This document shows, one piece after another, positions 61,892 to 64,000 of a stretch of DNA of 64,000 nt. Position 1 is the stretch's first letter. Each line of letters opens with the position of its first letter. The stretch is from Bacteroidaceae bacterium (GTDB lineage Bacteria; Bacteroidota; Bacteroidia; Bacteroidales; Bacteroidaceae): NCBI GenBank assembly GCA_017617805.1, contig JAFZVN010000002.1, positions 1 to 64,000 on the forward strand, given 5' to 3'. The position numbers were made by a program, and so were the translations under genes. The notes under the pieces are model-generated. The model was not told the DNA's origin and did not search any database. It saw only the letters and a list, made by a program, of their open reading frames with translations.

Positions 61892-64000
61892 ATGAAACAG
61901 AAACTAAATTTGAGATTTTGCATGACATTGCTCATCGGAATCTTCGTGTCCGTTTCAGCGTTCGCCCAGAACATCACAGTGAAGGGCCACGTAAAGGACA
62001 ATTTGGGTGAGGTTACTGGTGCCACTGTGTTGCAGAAAGGCACGAGCAACGGATGTACCACCGACTTGAACGGTGACTTCACACTCAGTGTTCCTCGCGG
62101 AGCAACGCTTGTCATCTCCTTTGTGGGTTATGTGACCCAAGAAGTGACAGCTGCTCCAACACTCAACATCTTCCTTCAGGAAGATTCCAAACTCCTTGGC
62201 GAACAAATCGTCATCGGTTATGGTACAGTGAAAAAGAATGACTTGACAGGTTCTGTTATTGCCATCAAACCTGATGAAATGAATCATGGTCTCCAGACCA
62301 GTGCGCAAGACATGATTCAGGGCAAGATTGCAGGTGTGAGCGTCGTTCCTGGCGATGGTACACCTGGTGGTGCTGCCTCCATCCGCATTCGTGGTGGTTC
62401 CTCGCTCAATGCCTCAAACGATCCTCTCATCGTGGTGGATGGCTTGGCACTCGACTCTTACGGAGCCAATGAAGGTGCAGCCAATGCCCTGTCGATGATC
62501 AACCCTGCCGACATCGAGAGCTTCACCGTTCTGAAGGATGCATCAGCAGCCGCCATCTATGGTAGCCGTGCATCTAATGGTGTGATTATCATCACCACCA
62601 AGAAAGGTAAGGTCAGCTCAGGTCCAAAGGTGTCTTACAATGGTAATGTCAGCTTCAGCGTGAACACCAAGCGCCTTGAGGTGATGAACAGCAAGCAATT
62701 CCAAGATTTTGCTCAGAAATTATTTGGTTATGAGAATGACAAGGAAGGATGGTTAGCATCCAGTCAATATGCAAACCTTGGTTACTATGATGCAGCAGGC
62801 AATCATCTTTTTGCTGATACCGACTGGCAGAAGGAAATCTACCGTATGGGTCTCAATACCGACCACAACGTGACGGTTTCGGGTGGTCTGAAGTGGATGC
62901 CTTATCGTGTTTCTGCAGGCTATACGCATCAGGATGGTACGCTGAAGACTTCTAACTTCAACCGCTACACCATGAGCTTGAGCTTGGCACCATCGTTCCT
63001 CGACGACCACTTGAAGGTGAACCTCAATGCCAAGTTGGCATTCACCCGTCATTCGTTTGCTGAAACGTCAGCTGTGGGCAAGGCCATCTATGCCGACCCC
63101 ACCAAGCCTATCTATGATGACAGGGCAGAGGCAGCTGAGTATGGCGGTTACTGGCAGTGGCCTGTGACAGCCGATTTTGGTGACACATCCTGGACTCATT
63201 CTTACTCTGGTCTGAATGCCGACAACCCAGTGGCTAAGCTGAAGAATCAGAGCAACATTGGTAAGAGCAATGACTTCATGGGCAATGTCGATATTGACTA
63301 TTCCATTCATGGATTTGAAGATCTGCACCTCCATCTGAAGGGAGGTATGGACTATGGTCATGGACGCAGCAACAAGACCGTTTCGCCCTACGACTACAGC
63401 ACCAACATCTACTACGGAAGCAAGGGTTGGAACCATGGTGACAAGCACAACCTCTCACTCACGGCTTATGCCCAGTATCTGAAAGACCTGAACGAGACGC
63501 ATCATTTCGATGTGATGGCAGGTTATGAGTGGCAGAAGTTCTACCACAAGACCGACTACGACTACCCAGTCTATTATCCTGAAACGCATGCCACATATCC
63601 TGGCGAACTGGTGAACCCTGATTATGAAGAGACAAAGAATGCTCTCTTCAAGACGGAGAACTATCTGGTCAGCTTCTTCGGACGTGTGAACTATTCGTTG
63701 CTTGACCGCTATCTCTTGACCTTCACGCTGCGTAATGATGGTTCTTCACGTTTCTCGAAAGACCACCGTTGGGGTTTGTTCCCATCCGCAGCTTTGGCAT
63801 GGAAAGTCAATGAGGAGTCTTTCTTGAAGGATGTTTCTGCAGTGTCTGACGCCAAGCTCCGTTTGGGTTGGGGTATCACAGGTCAGCAGGAAGGAAATAT
63901 CGGCGATTATGCTTATCTGCCTGTCTATACCATGAGTGGTGCAGGTGCTTACTATCCTGTGACTGGCGACGGCGTCACCTTCCGTCCTGAGGCTTATAAC
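61892..64000 (+). CDS. susC: SusC-like TonB-dependent transporter of the sus locus (3' end outside window)
   Basis: The reading frame is open from the ATG at 61892 to the window end (703 codons, no stop). It has a signal peptide (MKQKLNLRFCMTLLIGIFVS, to about residue 25, AFAQ), a carboxypeptidase-regulatory-like domain (about 28-95: VKGHVKDNLGEVTGATVLQ, FVGYVTQ), a plug (about 105-240) with IRIRGGSSLNASNDPLIVVD and YGSRASNGVIIITTKKG, and the first part of the barrel. It would import starch fragments across the outer membrane. The position after susB matches the sus operon, where susD would follow. Confidence 0.93.
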   Translation, partial: MKQKLNLRFCMTLLIGIFVSVSAFAQNITVKGHVKDNLGEVTGATVLQKGTSNGCTTDLNGDFTLSVPRGATLVISFVGYVTQEVTAAPTLNIFLQEDSKLLGEQIVIGYGTVKKNDLTGSVIAIKPDEMNHGLQTSAQDMIQGKIAGVSVVPGDGTPGGAASIRIRGGSSLNASNDPLIVVDGLALDSYGANEGAANALSMINPADIESFTVLKDASAAAIYGSRASNGVIIITTKKGKVSSGPKVSYNGNVSFSVNTKRLEVMNSKQFQDFAQKLFGYENDKEGWLASSQYANLGYYDAAGNHLFADTDWQKEIYRMGLNTDHNVTVSGGLKWMPYRVSAGYTHQDGTLKTSNFNRYTMSLSLAPSFLDDHLKVNLNAKLAFTRHSFAETSAVGKAIYADPTKPIYDDRAEAAEYGGYWQWPVTADFGDTSWTHSYSGLNADNPVAKLKNQSNIGKSNDFMGNVDIDYSIHGFEDLHLHLKGGMDYGHGRSNKTVSPYDYSTNIYYGSKGWNHGDKHNLSLTAYAQYLKDLNETHHFDVMAGYEWQKFYHKTDYDYPVYYPETHATYPGELVNPDYEETKNALFKTENYLVSFFGRVNYSLLDRYLLTFTLRNDGSSRFSKDHRWGLFPSAALAWKVNEESFLKDVSAVSDAKLRLGWGITGQQEGNIGDYAYLPVYTMSGAGAYYPVTGDGVTFRPEAYN

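Overview
The window is a chromosomal segment from a member of the Bacteroidales, most likely a Prevotella-like gut or oral bacterium. Four things support this. The ribosomal-protein cluster is of the Bacteroidetes type. There are three SusC/SusD-type outer-membrane uptake genes sets (one cut by the window end). Putative promoters carry the Bacteroidetes -7 element TAnnTTTG, usually with a TTTG about 19-21 bases upstream. Shine-Dalgarno sequences are nearly absent, with one clear exception before rplF. Species assignment is inference.

Region 1 (1-9165) is the end of the S10/spc/alpha operon: rplE (cut by the window start), rpsN, rpsH, rplF, rplR, rpsE, rpmD, rplO, secY, map, infA, rpmJ, rpsM, rpsK, rpsD, rpoA, rplQ, then a strong terminator. 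Two unusually long spacers (rpsN-rpsH and rpsK-rpsD) each hold a tiny ORF; the first also holds hairpins. Region 2 (9221-11764) is a two-gene unit: a small secreted protein and a GH43 arabinanase-like enzyme.

Region 3 (11964-29885) is an apparent seven-gene operon of unusual make-up: FAS1 lipoprotein, SusC, SusD, FAS1 lipoprotein, FAS1 lipoprotein, SusC, SusD. It has no glycoside hydrolase and no adjacent regulator. Region 4 (29881-37340) holds a receiver/ATP-grasp protein of unknown role, NAD kinase on the opposite strand, an ExbB-ExbD-TonB energy system that would power the TonB-dependent transporters, a DJ-1/PfpI protein and ispD. Region 5 (37399-41376) has two paralogous secreted MORN-repeat proteins around a PrsW-type membrane protease and a GH43-like enzyme, followed by a 221-bp element bounded by inverted repeats.

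Region 6 (41395-55147) contains an MscS channel, an SDR oxidoreductase, and a periplasmic-sensor/AraC regulator that lacks the kinase core of ordinary hybrid two-component systems. The latter diverges from a large modular secreted protein. Next come a small secreted protein, a secreted beta-helix protein and a LytS/LytTR two-component pair. Region 7 (55277-64000) has rfbC and then a starch utilisation locus in the order susR (divergent), susA (GH13), susB (GH97), susC (cut by the window end), as in the known Bacteroides sus system.

A recurring oddity is short tandem repeats with 7- or 8-base units at gene junctions and once inside a response-regulator gene. Because 7 and 8 are not multiples of 3, copy-number changes there would alter reading frames or start regions.
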